Assembly: GCF_013201035.1 (NCBI RefSeq) | Contig: NZ_CP053707.1 | Span: 2,976,001-3,040,000 of the forward strand | Length of the DNA: 64,000 nt | Direction of reading: 5' to 3' | From: Arthrobacter sp. NEB 688 | Lineage (GTDB): Bacteria > Actinomycetota > Actinomycetes > Actinomycetales > Dermatophilaceae | Part shown: piece by piece, positions 22,734 to 31,435 of the stretch | Layout of the letters: every line of letters starts with the position of its first letter | Numbering within the stretch: the first letter of the stretch is position 1 | Notes under the pieces: model-generated | Told to the model about the DNA's origin: nothing | Database searches by the model: none | The model's input: only the letters and a program-made list of their open reading frames with translations | Position numbers and translations under genes: made by a program

Positions 22734-25423
22734 CAGCCGGCGATCTCCCCGACGCGCCACTCGACCGCGGCGAGCGCCTCCCCGACCTTGGCCGGGTCCT
22801 GCCCGCCGCCCTGGGCGATGTCGTCCTTGCCGCCGCCGCCGCCGCCGAGGGCCTGGGCCGCCGCGCGGACGAGCTCGCCGGCCTTGACGCCGCGCTCGCG
22901 CGCCGCGGGGTTCGTCGCGACGACGACGACCGGACGGCCCTTGGCGACACCGGTGATGGCGACGACCGAGGGGCGCTCGTCGCCGAGGCGGCCGCGCAGG
23001 TCGAGGACCATCGTGCGGACGTCGTCGGCGCCGGCGTCCCCGGCGTCGTGGCCGAGGAAGGTGATGCCGCCGACGTCGCGGGCGCGGTCGGTGAGCGAGC
23101 CGGCCCGGGCCTGGATCTGCTCCTTGCGCAGGCGGTCGAGCTCGCGCTCGGCGTCGCGCAGCCGGCCCAGGAGGCCGGCGACGCGCTCGGCGAGCTCGTC
23201 GGGACGCCCGCCGACCTGGCCGGTCAGCTCGGCGACGATGGCGCGCTCCTTCGCGAGGTGGCGCAGCGCGTCCATCCCGACGAACGCCTCGACGCGGCGC
23301 ACGCCCGAGCCGACGGAGGACTCGCCGGTCAGGGTGAGGGCGCCGATCTGGCTGGAGTGCGCGACGTGCGTGCCACCGCAGAGCTCGCGGCTCCACGGGC
23401 CGCCGATCTCGACGACGCGGACGTCCTCGTCGTAGGTCTCGCCGAAGAGCGCGAGCGCGCCGATCTCGCGGGCCTGCGGCAGCGGCATGTACGTGGCCGA
23501 GACCGGGAGGTCCTGGCGCAGCGCGAGGTTGGCGACCTCCTCGATCTCGCTGCGGGTCTCGGGCGAGAGCGCCTGGCCCCACGCGAAGTCGAGGCGGAGG
23601 TAGCCGGGCTTGTTGTACGAGCCGGACTGCAGCGCCGACGGGCCGAGCACCTGGCGCAGCGCCGCGTGGACGACGTGCGTGCCGGAGTGCGCCTGGCAGG
23701 CCGCGACGCGCCAGTCGCGGTCGACCTGCGCGAGGACCGACGAGCCGGGGCGCAGCGCCCCGGAGACGACCTCGACGGTGTGCGCGATGAGCCCCTTGAC
23801 CGGGCGCTGCACGTCGAGGACGCGCAGCTCGAGGCCGTCGGCGGTGATGACGCCCTCGTCGGCGACCTGGCCACCGGACTCGGCGTAGAACGGGGTGCGG
23901 TCGAGGACGACCTGGGCGCGCGTGCCCGGCTCGAGCTCCTCGACCCGCTCGCCGCCGACGACGAGGCCGACGACGCTCGCCTCGCTGCTCAGCTCGTGGT
24001 AGGCGCGGAAGTCGGTGGCGCCGAGGGCGCGCAGGTCGCGCCACACCTCGGTGTTGACGTGGCCGGACTTCTTGGCCTTCGCGTCGGCCTTCGCGCGCTG
24101 GCGCTGCTCCTGCATCAGGCGGGTGAAGCCGTCACGGTCGACCTCGACGCCCTGCTCGGCCGCCATCTCGAGGGTGAGGTCGATGGGGAAGCCGTAGGTG
24201 TCGTGCAGCTGGAAGGCCTGGTCGCCGGCGAGCACCGTGCCGCCGGACTCCTTGGTCCGGGCGACCGCGGTGTCGAGGATCGTCGTGCCGGACGCCAGCG
24301 TGCGGCGGAACGCCTCCTCCTCCGCGTAGGCGATCTGCGCGATCCGGTCGAAGCCGGCCTCGAGCTCGGGGTAGGACTGCTTCATCCGCTCGAGCGAGAC
24401 GGGGAGCAGCTCGGGCAGGCAGGGGTCCTCGTAGCCGAGCAGGCGCATCGAGCGCACCGAACGGCGCAGCATCCGGCGCAGCACGTACCCGCGGCCCTCG
24501 TTACCCGGCGTCACGCCGTCGCCGATGAGCATGAGCGAGGAGCGGACGTGGTCGGCGACGACGCGCAGCCGCACGTCGTCGGGGTGGCTCGAGCCGGCCG
24601 AGTGCCCCGAGCGGGTGCCGTACTCCTTGCCGGTCATCTCCGCGGCGCGGGCGAGGACCGGGTAGACCTCGTCGATCTCGTACATGTTGTCGACGCCCTG
24701 GAGGATGGACGCGATGCGCTCCAGCCCCATCCCGGTGTCGATGTTCTTGCGCGGGAGCGGGCCGCTGACGTCGAAGTCGACCTTGGTGCGGACCTCGGTG
24801 AGGTTCTCCTGCATGAAGACGAGGTTCCAGAACTCCATGAACCGGTCCTCGTCGACGGCCGGGCCGCCGTCGGGGCCGTACTCCGGCCCGCGGTCGTAGA
24901 AGATCTCGGAGCAGGGGCCGCCCGGGCCGGGGACGCCCATGTGCCAGTAGTTGTCGGCCAGGCCCCGGCGCACGATGCGCTCGAGCGGGACGCCGACCTG
25001 CTCGTGCCAGATGCCGAGGGCCTCGTCGTCGCCCTCGAGGACGGTCGGCCAGATGCGCTCCGGGTCGAGGCCGAAGCCGCCGCGGTCCTGGGGGGTCGTC
25101 ACGAGCTCCCAGGCGAGGGAGATGGCCTTCTCCTTGAAGTAGTCGCCGAAGGAGAAGTTGCCGTTCATCTGGAAGAACGTGCCGTGCCGGGAGGTCTTGC
25201 CGACCTCCTCGATGTCCTGGGTGCGCACGCACTTCTGGACGCTCGTCGCGCGGTCGTAGGGCGCGGTCTCCTGGCCGAGGAAGTACGGCTTGAAGGGCAC
25301 CATGCCGGCGTTGACGAACAGCAGGTTCGGGTCGTCGTGGACGAGGGGCGCCGAGGGGACCACGGTGTGGCCGTTGCGCTCGAAGAAGTCGAGCCAGCGG
25401 CGGCGGATCTCGGAGGTTTCCAT
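22733..25423 (-). CDS. alaS: Alanine-tRNA ligase
   Basis: The 896-aa class II synthetase starts with the typical [23 protein letters not shown]. The editing domain carries the zinc-site histidines in [12 protein letters not shown] and the [13 protein letters not shown] motif. The C-terminal C-Ala domain contains a Gly-rich [18 protein letters not shown]. The ATG at 25423 follows an AGGA-containing leader. It heads the alaS-ruvX-mltG-aroE-pilD-aroC-aroK-aroB run. Confidence 0.97.
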   Translation of the reverse strand: METSEIRRRWLDFFERNGHTVVPSAPLVHDDPNLLFVNAGMVPFKPYFLGQETAPYDRATSVQKCVRTQDIEEVGKTSRHGTFFQMNGNFSFGDYFKEKAISLAWELVTTPQDRGGFGLDPERIWPTVLEGDDEALGIWHEQVGVPLERIVRRGLADNYWHMGVPGPGGPCSEIFYDRGPEYGPDGGPAVDEDRFMEFWNLVFMQENLTEVRTKVDFDVSGPLPRKNIDTGMGLERIASILQGVDNMYEIDEVYPVLARAAEMTGKEYGTRSGHSAGSSHPDDVRLRVVADHVRSSLMLIGDGVTPGNEGRGYVLRRMLRRSVRSMRLLGYEDPCLPELLPVSLERMKQSYPELEAGFDRIAQIAYAEEEAFRRTLASGTTILDTAVARTKESGGTVLAGDQAFQLHDTYGFPIDLTLEMAAEQGVEVDRDGFTRLMQEQRQRAKADAKAKKSGHVNTEVWRDLRALGATDFRAYHELSSEASVVGLVVGGERVEELEPGTRAQVVLDRTPFYAESGGQVADEGVITADGLELRVLDVQRPVKGLIAHTVEVVSGALRPGSSVLAQVDRDWRVAACQAHSGTHVVHAALRQVLGPSALQSGSYNKPGYLRLDFAWGQALSPETRSEIEEVANLALRQDLPVSATYMPLPQAREIGALALFGETYDEDVRVVEIGGPWSRELCGGTHVAHSSQIGALTLTGESSVGSGVRRVEAFVGMDALRHLAKERAIVAELTGQVGGRPDELAERVAGLLGRLRDAERELDRLRKEQIQARAGSLTDRARDVGGITFLGHDAGDAGADDVRTMVLDLRGRLGDERPSVVAITGVAKGRPVVVVATNPAARERGVKAGELVRAAAQALGGGGGGKDDIAQGGGQDPAKVGEALAAVEWRVGEIAG

Positions 25424-25527
25424 GTCGGGTTCAGTCCTGGGGGTCGTCCGTGCGCGGGCAGCCTCGATCGTAGGCCGGTGCGCGCACGAGGGGGGTGACG
25501 GGCGTGCGGAGGCGGGGGCGGCTGCCC

Positions 25528-25863
25528 CTACCGAGCTCGGTCGGCGGGTCCGGCGTCGCGGGCCCGGCCGGCGGGGTCGAGGAGCAGCGCGCGCGCCTCG
25601 TCGGGGGTGAGGGAGCGGCCCTCGCCCCCGCCCCAGCCGGCGTCGACCTCGAGGTCGGGGACGCGGGCGTCGGCGGCGTGGCGGGGGGCGCGGGTCGTGG
25701 CGTCCTCGCGGACGGCGGTCTCGACGGCGGCGCGCAGCTGGGCCTCGCGCTCGGTCGCGGACTCGCGCACGGTCGCGACGAAGCGGCGGGTCGCCGGGCG
25801 GCGCCAGAGGACGGACGCGGCGCCCGCGAGGACGGCGACGCCGACGGCGGTGCGCATCCTCAC
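25528..25863 (-). CDS. Small membrane protein, DUF6167-like
   Basis: A 111-aa protein with an N-terminal hydrophobic helix (TAVGVAVLAGAASVLWR, about residues 4-21) followed by an Arg/Glu-rich helix and a disordered Gly/Asp-rich tail. Proteins of this shape sit between alaS and a DUF948 gene in many actinobacteria; I assign the family by position and shape. The GTG at 25863 overlaps the upstream stop; ATG 25857 is an alternative. Function unknown. Confidence 0.6.
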   Translation of the reverse strand: MRMRTAVGVAVLAGAASVLWRRPATRRFVATVRESATEREAQLRAAVETAVREDATTRAPRHAADARVPDLEVDAGWGGGEGRSLTPDEARALLLDPAGRARDAGPADRAR

Positions 25864-26225
25864 GAGGAGACCTTGCGCAGGCCGCGCACCGCGGTGCGGA
25901 CGCCGTAGCTGTAGGCCGCGACCTTGATGAGGGGCGAGCCGACGGTCGCGGCGAAGACCGAGGTCAGGGCCGAGGCGTTGGTCGTCATCGTCGAGACCGA
26001 GCTCGTGATGGCGTCGACCCGCGCGAGCTGGTCGTTGGTCAGCCCGACGGTGTCGGTGAGGCTCTTGAGCGTCGGCTGCACGTTCTCGGTCGTCGTGCGG
26101 ACGCTCTCGCGCGCCTCGTCGAGGATCCGGCCGGCCTTGCCGACGAGCCCGGCGACCCGGACGACGAGGTAGGCGAACGCGAGCGCGGCGACGAGTCCCG
26201 CGATCCCTCCGAGCGTGACGTCCAT
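25860..26225 (-). CDS. DUF948 family membrane protein
   Basis: A 121-aa protein: an N-terminal transmembrane helix (LGGIAGLVAALAFAYLVVRVAGLV) followed by a long amphipathic helix RILDEARESVRTTTENVQPTLKSLTDTVGLTNDQLARVDAI, the DUF948 pattern of Bacillus YtxG-like proteins. The C-terminus SPLIKVAAYSYGVRTAVRG is conserved. A TAGGGT box ends 7 nt before the ATG, suggesting a leaderless mRNA. It is coupled to the next small membrane protein. Confidence 0.8.
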   Translation of the reverse strand: MDVTLGGIAGLVAALAFAYLVVRVAGLVGKAGRILDEARESVRTTTENVQPTLKSLTDTVGLTNDQLARVDAITSSVSTMTTNASALTSVFAATVGSPLIKVAAYSYGVRTAVRGLRKVSS

Positions 26226-26279
26226 GGCGTCGACCCTACCGGGGCGGTGTTCGGGCGGGTGCACCCCTTCCCGCAGGGC

Positions 26280-26594
26280 TCAGGCGTGGCGGACGCAGCG
26301 GGCGGCCCACGGACGGGCCTCGAGCCGGGCGGCGGGGATCGGCTCGCCGCAGACCTCGCAGGTGCCGTAGGTCCCGTCGGCGACGCGGGCGCGGGCCCGG
26401 CGCACCTGGGCCAGGGAGTCGAGGAGCTGCTCCTGCACCGCGACGGCCGAGAGCCGGTCGACCGCGAGGGACGTGCCGTCGCCGATGCGCTTGCCGAAGG
26501 AGAGGTTCTCGCCCTCGGGCGGGGCGGCGGTCAGCGTCGCGAGGTCGGCCTCGAGCTGCTCCTCGTGGGTGGCCAGGGTCGCGTCGGGGTCCAT
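26280..26594 (-). CDS. DksA/TraR-type C4 zinc-finger protein
   Basis: A 104-aa protein with a coiled-coil-like N-terminal half and a C-terminal zinc finger CEVCGEPIPAARLEARPWAARCVRHA; the fourth ligand position is His (CxxH) rather than Cys. Such proteins resemble DksA/TraR, which bind in the RNA polymerase secondary channel, but the short actinobacterial members are largely uncharacterised. A TACGGT box ends 6 nt before the ATG, so the mRNA is probably leaderless. Confidence 0.82.
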   Translation of the reverse strand: MDPDATLATHEEQLEADLATLTAAPPEGENLSFGKRIGDGTSLAVDRLSAVAVQEQLLDSLAQVRRARARVADGTYGTCEVCGEPIPAARLEARPWAARCVRHA

Positions 26595-26642
26595 CCCCCC
26601 ACCGTAGGTCAGTCGAGGGGGCTGCTCGGCGGCGCGGGCGGC

Positions 26643-28058
26643 TCAGCGGCCGAGGCGCTCCCGCAGCCAGCGCCACCGCTCCTGGAGCCGGGCCTCGAAG
26701 CCGCGGTCGGTCGGGTGGTAGTAGTCGGCGGCGCCGTGCAGGTCGTCCGGCAGGTACTGCTGGGCGGCGACGCCGTCGGGCTCGTCGTGGGCGTAGACGT
26801 ACACGGGCGCCTTCTTCCGGCCCGCGGCCTGCGCCGAGGCCTCGGCGATCCGGCTCGCGCCGCCGTAGCCGCTCCCCCGCAGGTGCAGCGGCACCGAGCC
26901 GCCGCGCCCGGCGCGGACGTCGGCGATCGCGGCGTTGATGCCGCCGTACGCGGCGTTCGACTTCGGCGCCAGGGCGTTGTGGACGACGGCCTGGGCGAGG
27001 ATGATCCGCGCCTCCGGCATGCCGATCTGCGCGACGGCGTGCATCGCGGCGACGGCGGTCTGCAGCGCGGTCGGGTCGGCCATCCCGACGTCCTCGGAGG
27101 CCGAGATGACGATGCGCCGGGCGATGAAGCGCGGGTCCTCGCCGGCCTCGAGCATCCGGGCGAGGTAGTGCAGGGCGGCGTCGACGTCGGAGCCGCGCAT
27201 CGACTTGATGAGCGCCGAGGCGACGTCGTAGTGCTGGTCGCCGGTGCGGTCGTAGCGGACCGCGGCGTGCGCGACCGCCTGCTCGGTGTGGGCGAGCGTG
27301 ACGACGAGCGGCTCGGGGCGCTGCGCCCCCGGGGCCACGGAGTCGTCGGCGACCCCGGCGGCGGCCTCGAGGAAGGTCAGTGCGCGGCGGGCGTCACCGC
27401 CGGCGAGGCGCACGAGGTGCTCGCGGGCGTCGTCGGCCAGCTCGTAGGCGCCGGCGAGGCCGCGCTCGTCGGCGGCGGCGCGGGTGAGCACGTCGGCCAC
27501 GTCGTCGTCGGTGAGCGACACGAGGGTGACGAGCATCGAGCGCGACAGGAGCGGGGCGATGACCGAGAAGCTGGGGTTCTCGGTCGTGGCGGCGACGAGG
27601 ACGACCTGGCGGTTCTCGACACCGGGCAGGAGAGCGTCCTGCTGGGCCTTGGTGAACCGGTGGATCTCGTCGAGGAAGAGGACGGTCTGGCGGGCGTAGA
27701 GGTCGCGGGTGCGCTGGGCCTGCTCCATGACCTGCCGGACGTCCTTGACCCCGGCGGTGACGGCCGAGAGCTCGACGAACTCGCGCTCGGAGGCCGTCGC
27801 CACGAGGTGGGCGAGCGTGGTCTTGCCGGTGCCGGGCGGGCCCCAGAGGATCGCCGACAGCGGGCCGGCCGCGCCGCCGCTGCCCTCGACGAGCCGGCGC
27901 AGCGGGCTGCCCGGGCGCAGGACGTCGGCCTGGCCGCGCACCTCGTCGAGGCTGCGCGGGCGCATCCGGACGGCGAGCGGCGGCACGACGGACGACGGCA
28001 CGTCGGCACCCGCGGCCTGCGCCGCCGCGCCGAAGAGGTCGGTCCCGTCCTGTGCCAC
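26643..28058 (-). CDS. rarA: Replication-associated recombination protein A (MgsA/RarA AAA+ ATPase)
   Basis: Clamp-loader-like ATPase acting at stalled forks. The 471-aa protein has Walker [16 protein letters not shown] (about residues 73-87), Walker [11 protein letters not shown], sensor 1 ATTENPSF, and the C-terminal tetramerisation domain with [11 protein letters not shown] and [19 protein letters not shown]. It starts with GTG; TAGCCT ends 6 nt upstream, suggesting a leaderless transcript. Upstream lies the 645-nt repeat-filled region. Confidence 0.95.
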   Translation of the reverse strand: MAQDGTDLFGAAAQAAGADVPSSVVPPLAVRMRPRSLDEVRGQADVLRPGSPLRRLVEGSGGAAGPLSAILWGPPGTGKTTLAHLVATASEREFVELSAVTAGVKDVRQVMEQAQRTRDLYARQTVLFLDEIHRFTKAQQDALLPGVENRQVVLVAATTENPSFSVIAPLLSRSMLVTLVSLTDDDVADVLTRAAADERGLAGAYELADDAREHLVRLAGGDARRALTFLEAAAGVADDSVAPGAQRPEPLVVTLAHTEQAVAHAAVRYDRTGDQHYDVASALIKSMRGSDVDAALHYLARMLEAGEDPRFIARRIVISASEDVGMADPTALQTAVAAMHAVAQIGMPEARIILAQAVVHNALAPKSNAAYGGINAAIADVRAGRGGSVPLHLRGSGYGGASRIAEASAQAAGRKKAPVYVYAHDEPDGVAAQQYLPDDLHGAADYYHPTDRGFEARLQERWRWLRERLGR

Positions 28059-28105
28059 CCCGCGAGGCTAGCGCCGGGTCCGGACGTCCCCGCCCGCTGC
28101 CCCTC

Positions 28106-28167
28106 CTCCGCGCGACCTGCGCGGGTCCGGGTGCGGTCGCGCGCGGACCCGCGCAGGTCGCACGGAG
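28106..28167 (+). repeat. 62-nt palindromic repeat, copy 3 (most regular)
   Basis: The best-preserved copy: left arm CTCCGCGCGACCTGCGCGGG plus TCCG, a 14-nt centre GGTGCGGTCGCGCG, right arm CGGACCCGCGCAGG plus TCGCACGGAG. The arms pair at 23 of 24 positions, so a transcript in either direction would form a very stable hairpin, and DNA could form a cruciform. It lies 48 nt upstream of rarA. Confidence 0.82.
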
Positions 28168-28247
28168 AAGCACCCGGATGCCCGCGCGCCCGGCCGGAGC
28201 GGACCAGCGGACCCGGCCGACAGTGTGGCGCCCCGGACTCCCGACCC

Positions 28248-28400
28248 CGCTGGAGGAAAACCTCCCGGACCGCAACCATTCGCCGCCACCGCGGAAGCGA
28301 AACCTCCCGGGATGCAACCAGCCGTCGCCACCGCGGGAGCGAAACCTCCCGGACCGCGACCACTCCTTGCATCGCGGGAGGGAAACCTCCCCGGGTGCGT
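28248..28400. repeat. Tandem array of four hairpin-bearing units, period 42 bp
   Basis: The core AAACCTCCCGG (or AAACCTCCCCGG) begins at 28258, 28300, 28342 and 28383, periods 42, 42 and 41 nt. Each core is preceded by a complementary run (GGAGG, GCGGAAGCG, GCGGGAGCG, GCGGGAGGG), so each unit can form a short hairpin such as GGGAG-CGAAAC-CTCCC. The intervening sequence is partly conserved (GACCGCAACCA, GATGCAACCA, GACCGCGACCA). The array sits between two 62-nt palindromes. No CRISPR features are present: units are imperfect and the inter-core sequence is itself related. Confidence 0.75.
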
Positions 28401-28422
28401 GGAGGTCGGGAGACGACCCCTT

Positions 28423-28484
28423 CTCCGGGCGACCTGCGCGGGTGCGTGTGCGGTCGCGCGCGGACCAGGGCAGGTCGCGCGGAG
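28423..28484 (+). repeat. 62-nt palindromic repeat, copy 4
   Basis: Same orientation as copy 3, with the conserved centre TGCGGTCGCGCGCGGAC and outer ends CTCC/GGAG, but with arm mismatches (CTCCGGGCGACC; CGGACCAGGGCAGG). Together with copy 3 it brackets the 42-bp array, with 255 nt between the two elements. Confidence 0.8.
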
Positions 28485-28703
28485 AACGGCCCGCAGAGGG
28501 TGCACCGGCTGCGGACGCGGTCTCCCCTTGTCGCGCCGACTAGGTCTCGCCATGCCGACCCGACCTCGCCGTGCCGTCCTGCCACGGCACCCCGGCGGGG
28601 CGAGGGGACCCCGGCAGGGCGGGATGGCCCCGGTGCCGGAACCCGCTGGCACCTCCGACCCGACACCCCTTGCGCGGGGAGGTCCGCTGCGGTCCACTGG
28701 GGC
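28485..28703. other. Gene-free stretch upstream of the GH114 lipoprotein gene
   Basis: No open frame here has a credible start and codon pattern. The stretch is rich in short inverted repeats, for example TGCCGT/ACGGCA inside CCTCGCC/GGCGAGG (about 28568-28612), and GGTGCC/GGCACC (about 28631-28652). These could be mRNA leader structures of the downstream gene or remnants of repeat elements. No clear promoter is visible. Confidence 0.4.
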
Positions 28704-29561
28704 GTGCGCAGCGTGCGGGCAGGGGCCGTTCGCGCCATCGTCGGGGTGGCGTCGGTCCTGTGCGCCCTCGGGTGTGCCCCAGCCGCCCAGGACGCCGACC
28801 CCGTCGAGGCCACCCGCGCCTCGCCGGCGCACCCCGCCGTCCGCCCGCTCCCCCGCGGCGCCGGCGTCGACTACCAGCTCGGCGGCACCTCGGCCGTCCC
28901 GCCCGGCGTCGCCGTCGTCGTCCGCGACCGCACCGACCAGCCGGCCGGCGCCTACCCGGTCTGCTACGTCAACGCCTTCCAGGCCCAGCCCGACGCCACC
29001 GACTGGTGGCTCGAGGAGCACCCCGGCCTCGTCCTGCGCCACCCCGGCGGCACGCCGGTCGTCGACGACGCGTGGGACGAGACCCTCCTCGACATCCGCC
29101 CGCACGCCCGCCGCGAGCTCCTCGCCGTCCTCGAACCCTGGCTCGAGAGCTGCGCCGCGGCCGGGTTCGCCGCCGTCGAGCTCGACAACCTCGACTCCTG
29201 GACCCGCTCGGACGGGCTGCTCACCGCCGACGACGCCGTCTCCTTCGTCACCGCGCTCGCCGACGTCGCGCACCAAGCCGGGCTCGCCGTCGGCCAGAAG
29301 AACGCCGTCGAGCTGACCGACCGCCTCGCGGGTACGGTCACCGACTTCGCGGTCGTCGAGGAGTGCGGTCGCTACGCCGAGTGCGGCCCCTTCGTCGAGG
29401 CCTACGACGGACGGGTCGTCCTCGTCGAGTACGGCGAGGCGGGCCTCACCGCCGCCTGCACCACCTGGGCCGACCTGCGCCCGGTCCGCCGCGACCTCGA
29501 CCTCGTGCCGGCCGGCGAGCCGGGGTACGTGCGCCGCGAGTGCCCGGCCCCCACGCGCTGA
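28704..29561 (+). CDS. GH114-like endo-alpha-1,4-polygalactosaminidase lipoprotein
   Basis: A predicted secreted lipoprotein of 285 aa: an Arg-containing n-region, the hydrophobic run IVGVASVLCAL and a lipobox ALGC near residue 28. The mature part is a TIM-barrel-like GH114 domain: VDYQLGGTSAVPPGVAVVVRD, YPVCYVNAFQAQPDATDWW, ELDNLDSW with a candidate catalytic Asp, QKNAVEL and DFAVVEECGRY with a candidate catalytic Glu. The family cleaves galactosaminogalactan-type polymers; the substrate here is unknown. Start GTG 28704 is the longest plausible; GTG 28713 also works. The ribosome binding site is weak. Confidence 0.78.
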   Translation: MRSVRAGAVRAIVGVASVLCALGCAPAAQDADPVEATRASPAHPAVRPLPRGAGVDYQLGGTSAVPPGVAVVVRDRTDQPAGAYPVCYVNAFQAQPDATDWWLEEHPGLVLRHPGGTPVVDDAWDETLLDIRPHARRELLAVLEPWLESCAAAGFAAVELDNLDSWTRSDGLLTADDAVSFVTALADVAHQAGLAVGQKNAVELTDRLAGTVTDFAVVEECGRYAECGPFVEAYDGRVVLVEYGEAGLTAACTTWADLRPVRRDLDLVPAGEPGYVRRECPAPTR

Positions 29562-29586
29562 CCTCCCCCGTGCCATCCTGTGCCGC

Positions 29587-30384
29587 GTGACCGGCGCGGT
29601 GCCCCTGACCTCCTACGACGACCTCCTCGAGGCCTCCGGCCACCACCCCGTCGTCGAGCTCGACGTCGGCCCCGACGCCCCGATGCCGGCGTGGGTGGCC
29701 CGCGACGGTGCCGGCGGCACGGCGCTCGCCTTCGCCCGCAGCAGCGACCACGGTGTGCCGGGCGCCTCGCTGCTCGGCCCGCCCGCGGCCCTCGCCGTCC
29801 TCGTCGCCGACCCCGCCGTGCGCCGGTGGTTCGACGACGGCGGGTTCCGCCACCTCAGCCGCCCCCAGGCCCTCGACGACCTCGTCGAGGCCCACCTGCC
29901 GGTCGGCTCCGTCGGCGGCGACTGGGAGTGGATGTGGACCCGCGCCGCTCCCCCGGTCGTGCCGGGCGAGGAGCGCGTCGTCACGCTCGCGCAGGACACG
30001 CGGGACGAGGTGGTCGCGCTGCTCCTCGAGGCGAGCCCGCGCACCCACGGCCAGCCGTTCGCCCGGCCCGGCCAGCGGTGGCTCGGGGTCCGCGACGACA
30101 CCGGCCGGCTGCTCGCCTGCGGGGGCAGCGAGCCCTCGACCGGTGGGACGCCGACCCTCGCGGGCATCGCCGTCGCACCCGACGCCCGGCGGCAGGGCCT
30201 CGGCGCCGCCGTCACCGCCGCCCTCACCCGTGAGGCGGTGGCGCGCACCGGCGCGTGCGCCCTCGGGATGTTCTCCGACAACGACGGGGCCCGGCGCCTC
30301 TACCGGCGGCTCGGCTTCGGCACCGGGATGGTGTGGCGCAGCCGCTGGCGCGAGGGCTCGCTCCCCCGCCTCGCCGACGGGTGA
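29587..30384 (+). CDS. GNAT family N-acetyltransferase, two-domain
   Basis: A 265-aa protein whose C-terminal half is a FR47/GNAT domain: TLAGIAVAPDARRQGLGAAVTAALTREAV (about residues 195-223) with the RRQGLG acetyl-CoA loop, then GMFSDNDGARRLYRRLGFGTG. The N-terminal half (1-125) has no motif I can name but keeps GNAT-like spacing, so it may be a degenerate tandem domain. Start GTG. It lies 25 nt after the lipoprotein gene and is probably co-transcribed with it. Confidence 0.82.
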   Translation: MTGAVPLTSYDDLLEASGHHPVVELDVGPDAPMPAWVARDGAGGTALAFARSSDHGVPGASLLGPPAALAVLVADPAVRRWFDDGGFRHLSRPQALDDLVEAHLPVGSVGGDWEWMWTRAAPPVVPGEERVVTLAQDTRDEVVALLLEASPRTHGQPFARPGQRWLGVRDDTGRLLACGGSEPSTGGTPTLAGIAVAPDARRQGLGAAVTAALTREAVARTGACALGMFSDNDGARRLYRRLGFGTGMVWRSRWREGSLPRLADG

Positions 30385-30514
30385 CGACGGGCCGACCAGC
30401 GCTCCGAGAGAACGCCGAACCGTCTGCGGGGCCGGGAAATTCCCTCGTCCTGAGGAGCATCGGTGCAGGTCAGCGTGCCTACGGTAGGGGGACACCCCCG
30501 ACGGAAGGAACACC

Positions 30515-31339
30515 GTGAGCACGCTGACCAACGGTTCGGTCGAGATCCACTACGAGGACCACGGCGGCGACGGTCGCCCGGTCGTCCTCATCCACGGCTG
30601 GCCCCTCAGCGGAAAGTCCTGGAGCAACCAGGTCCCGGCCCTGAGCGACGCCGGCTACCGCGTCGTCACCTACGACCGCCGCGGCTTCGGCGAGTCCGGC
30701 AAGCCCGGCGAGGCGTCGTCGTACGACTACGACACCCTCACCTCCGACCTCGACGCGCTGATGACGGAGCTCGACCTGCGCGACGCGAGCCTCGTCGGCT
30801 TCTCGATGGGCGGCGGCGAGGTCGCCCGGTACATCGAGAACGTCGGTGAGGAGCGCCTGCACAGCGTCGTCTACGCCGCGGCCGTGCCCCCGTGCCTCAA
30901 GAAGGACGCCGACCACCCCGACGGCGCGCTGACCGACGACGACGTCCGGGGCATGCAGGAGCAGCTGGCCCAGGACCCGACGGCGTTCTTCGACGACTTC
31001 ACGACGAACTTCTTCAGTGCCGGCGGCGAGCTCAAGGTCACCGAGGCCGAGCGTCAGGAGGCCATCGCCCTCGCGGCGCAGGCCGACGTGCACGCCGCCG
31101 TCCAGTGCATCGCCTCGTGGGTCGAGGACTTCACCGGGGGCCTGCGCAAGAGCAGCGTGCCGACCCTCGTCATCCACGGCGACGGCGACGGCATCGTGCC
31201 CCTCGAGGTCTCGGGCCAGCGCACCGCGCAGCTCGTCGACGGCGCCGAGCTGCACGTCGTCGCCGACGGGCCGCACGGCATCAACGTCTCGCACAAGGAC
31301 GAGTTCACCTCGGCCCTGCTGGAGTTCCTCGCCCGCTGA
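30515..31339 (+). CDS. Alpha/beta hydrolase, non-haem chloroperoxidase/arylesterase-like
   Basis: A 274-aa serine hydrolase. The oxyanion-hole HGWPLSGKSW (about residues 28-37), the nucleophile elbow GFSMGGGE (Ser near 94), the acid in VIHGDGDGIVP and the His in GPHGIN form a complete triad. The motif set and DRRGFGESGKP are those of the cofactor-free haloperoxidase/esterase group. A GGAAGGA ribosome binding site precedes the GTG start at normal spacing. The natural substrate is unknown. Confidence 0.88.
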   Translation: MSTLTNGSVEIHYEDHGGDGRPVVLIHGWPLSGKSWSNQVPALSDAGYRVVTYDRRGFGESGKPGEASSYDYDTLTSDLDALMTELDLRDASLVGFSMGGGEVARYIENVGEERLHSVVYAAAVPPCLKKDADHPDGALTDDDVRGMQEQLAQDPTAFFDDFTTNFFSAGGELKVTEAERQEAIALAAQADVHAAVQCIASWVEDFTGGLRKSSVPTLVIHGDGDGIVPLEVSGQRTAQLVDGAELHVVADGPHGINVSHKDEFTSALLEFLAR

Positions 31340-31376
31340 CACCACGCGCCCGGACGGGCGCAGCGGTCGAGAGAAG

Positions 31377-31416
31377 AGAACACGCCGTGCGGAGAAGCCT
31401 CCGCACGGCGTGTTCT
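31377..31416. terminator. Bidirectional hairpin terminator, 18-bp perfect stem
   Basis: Arms 31377-31394 (AGAACACGCCGTGCGGAG) and 31399-31416 are perfectly complementary around a 4-nt AAGC loop. The hairpin lies between two convergent genes: 38 nt after the hydrolase stop and 20 nt from the aspS stop. No strong U-tract follows in either direction, as is common in actinobacteria. Confidence 0.9.
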
Positions 31417-31435
31417 GCTCCCTCGACGGGTGGGG

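Noticed and set aside
24025-24045. A fragment of the 62-nt palindrome inside alaS
   Set aside because: Only about 13 nt (GCGCAGGTCGCGC) match and it encodes conserved alaS sequence, so it is coincidence. The same holds for CAGGTCGCGCG near 60951 in argH.
28248-28400. The 42-bp array as a CRISPR
   Set aside because: Repeats are imperfect, the sequence between cores is itself similar from unit to unit, there are only four units, and no cas genes are nearby.
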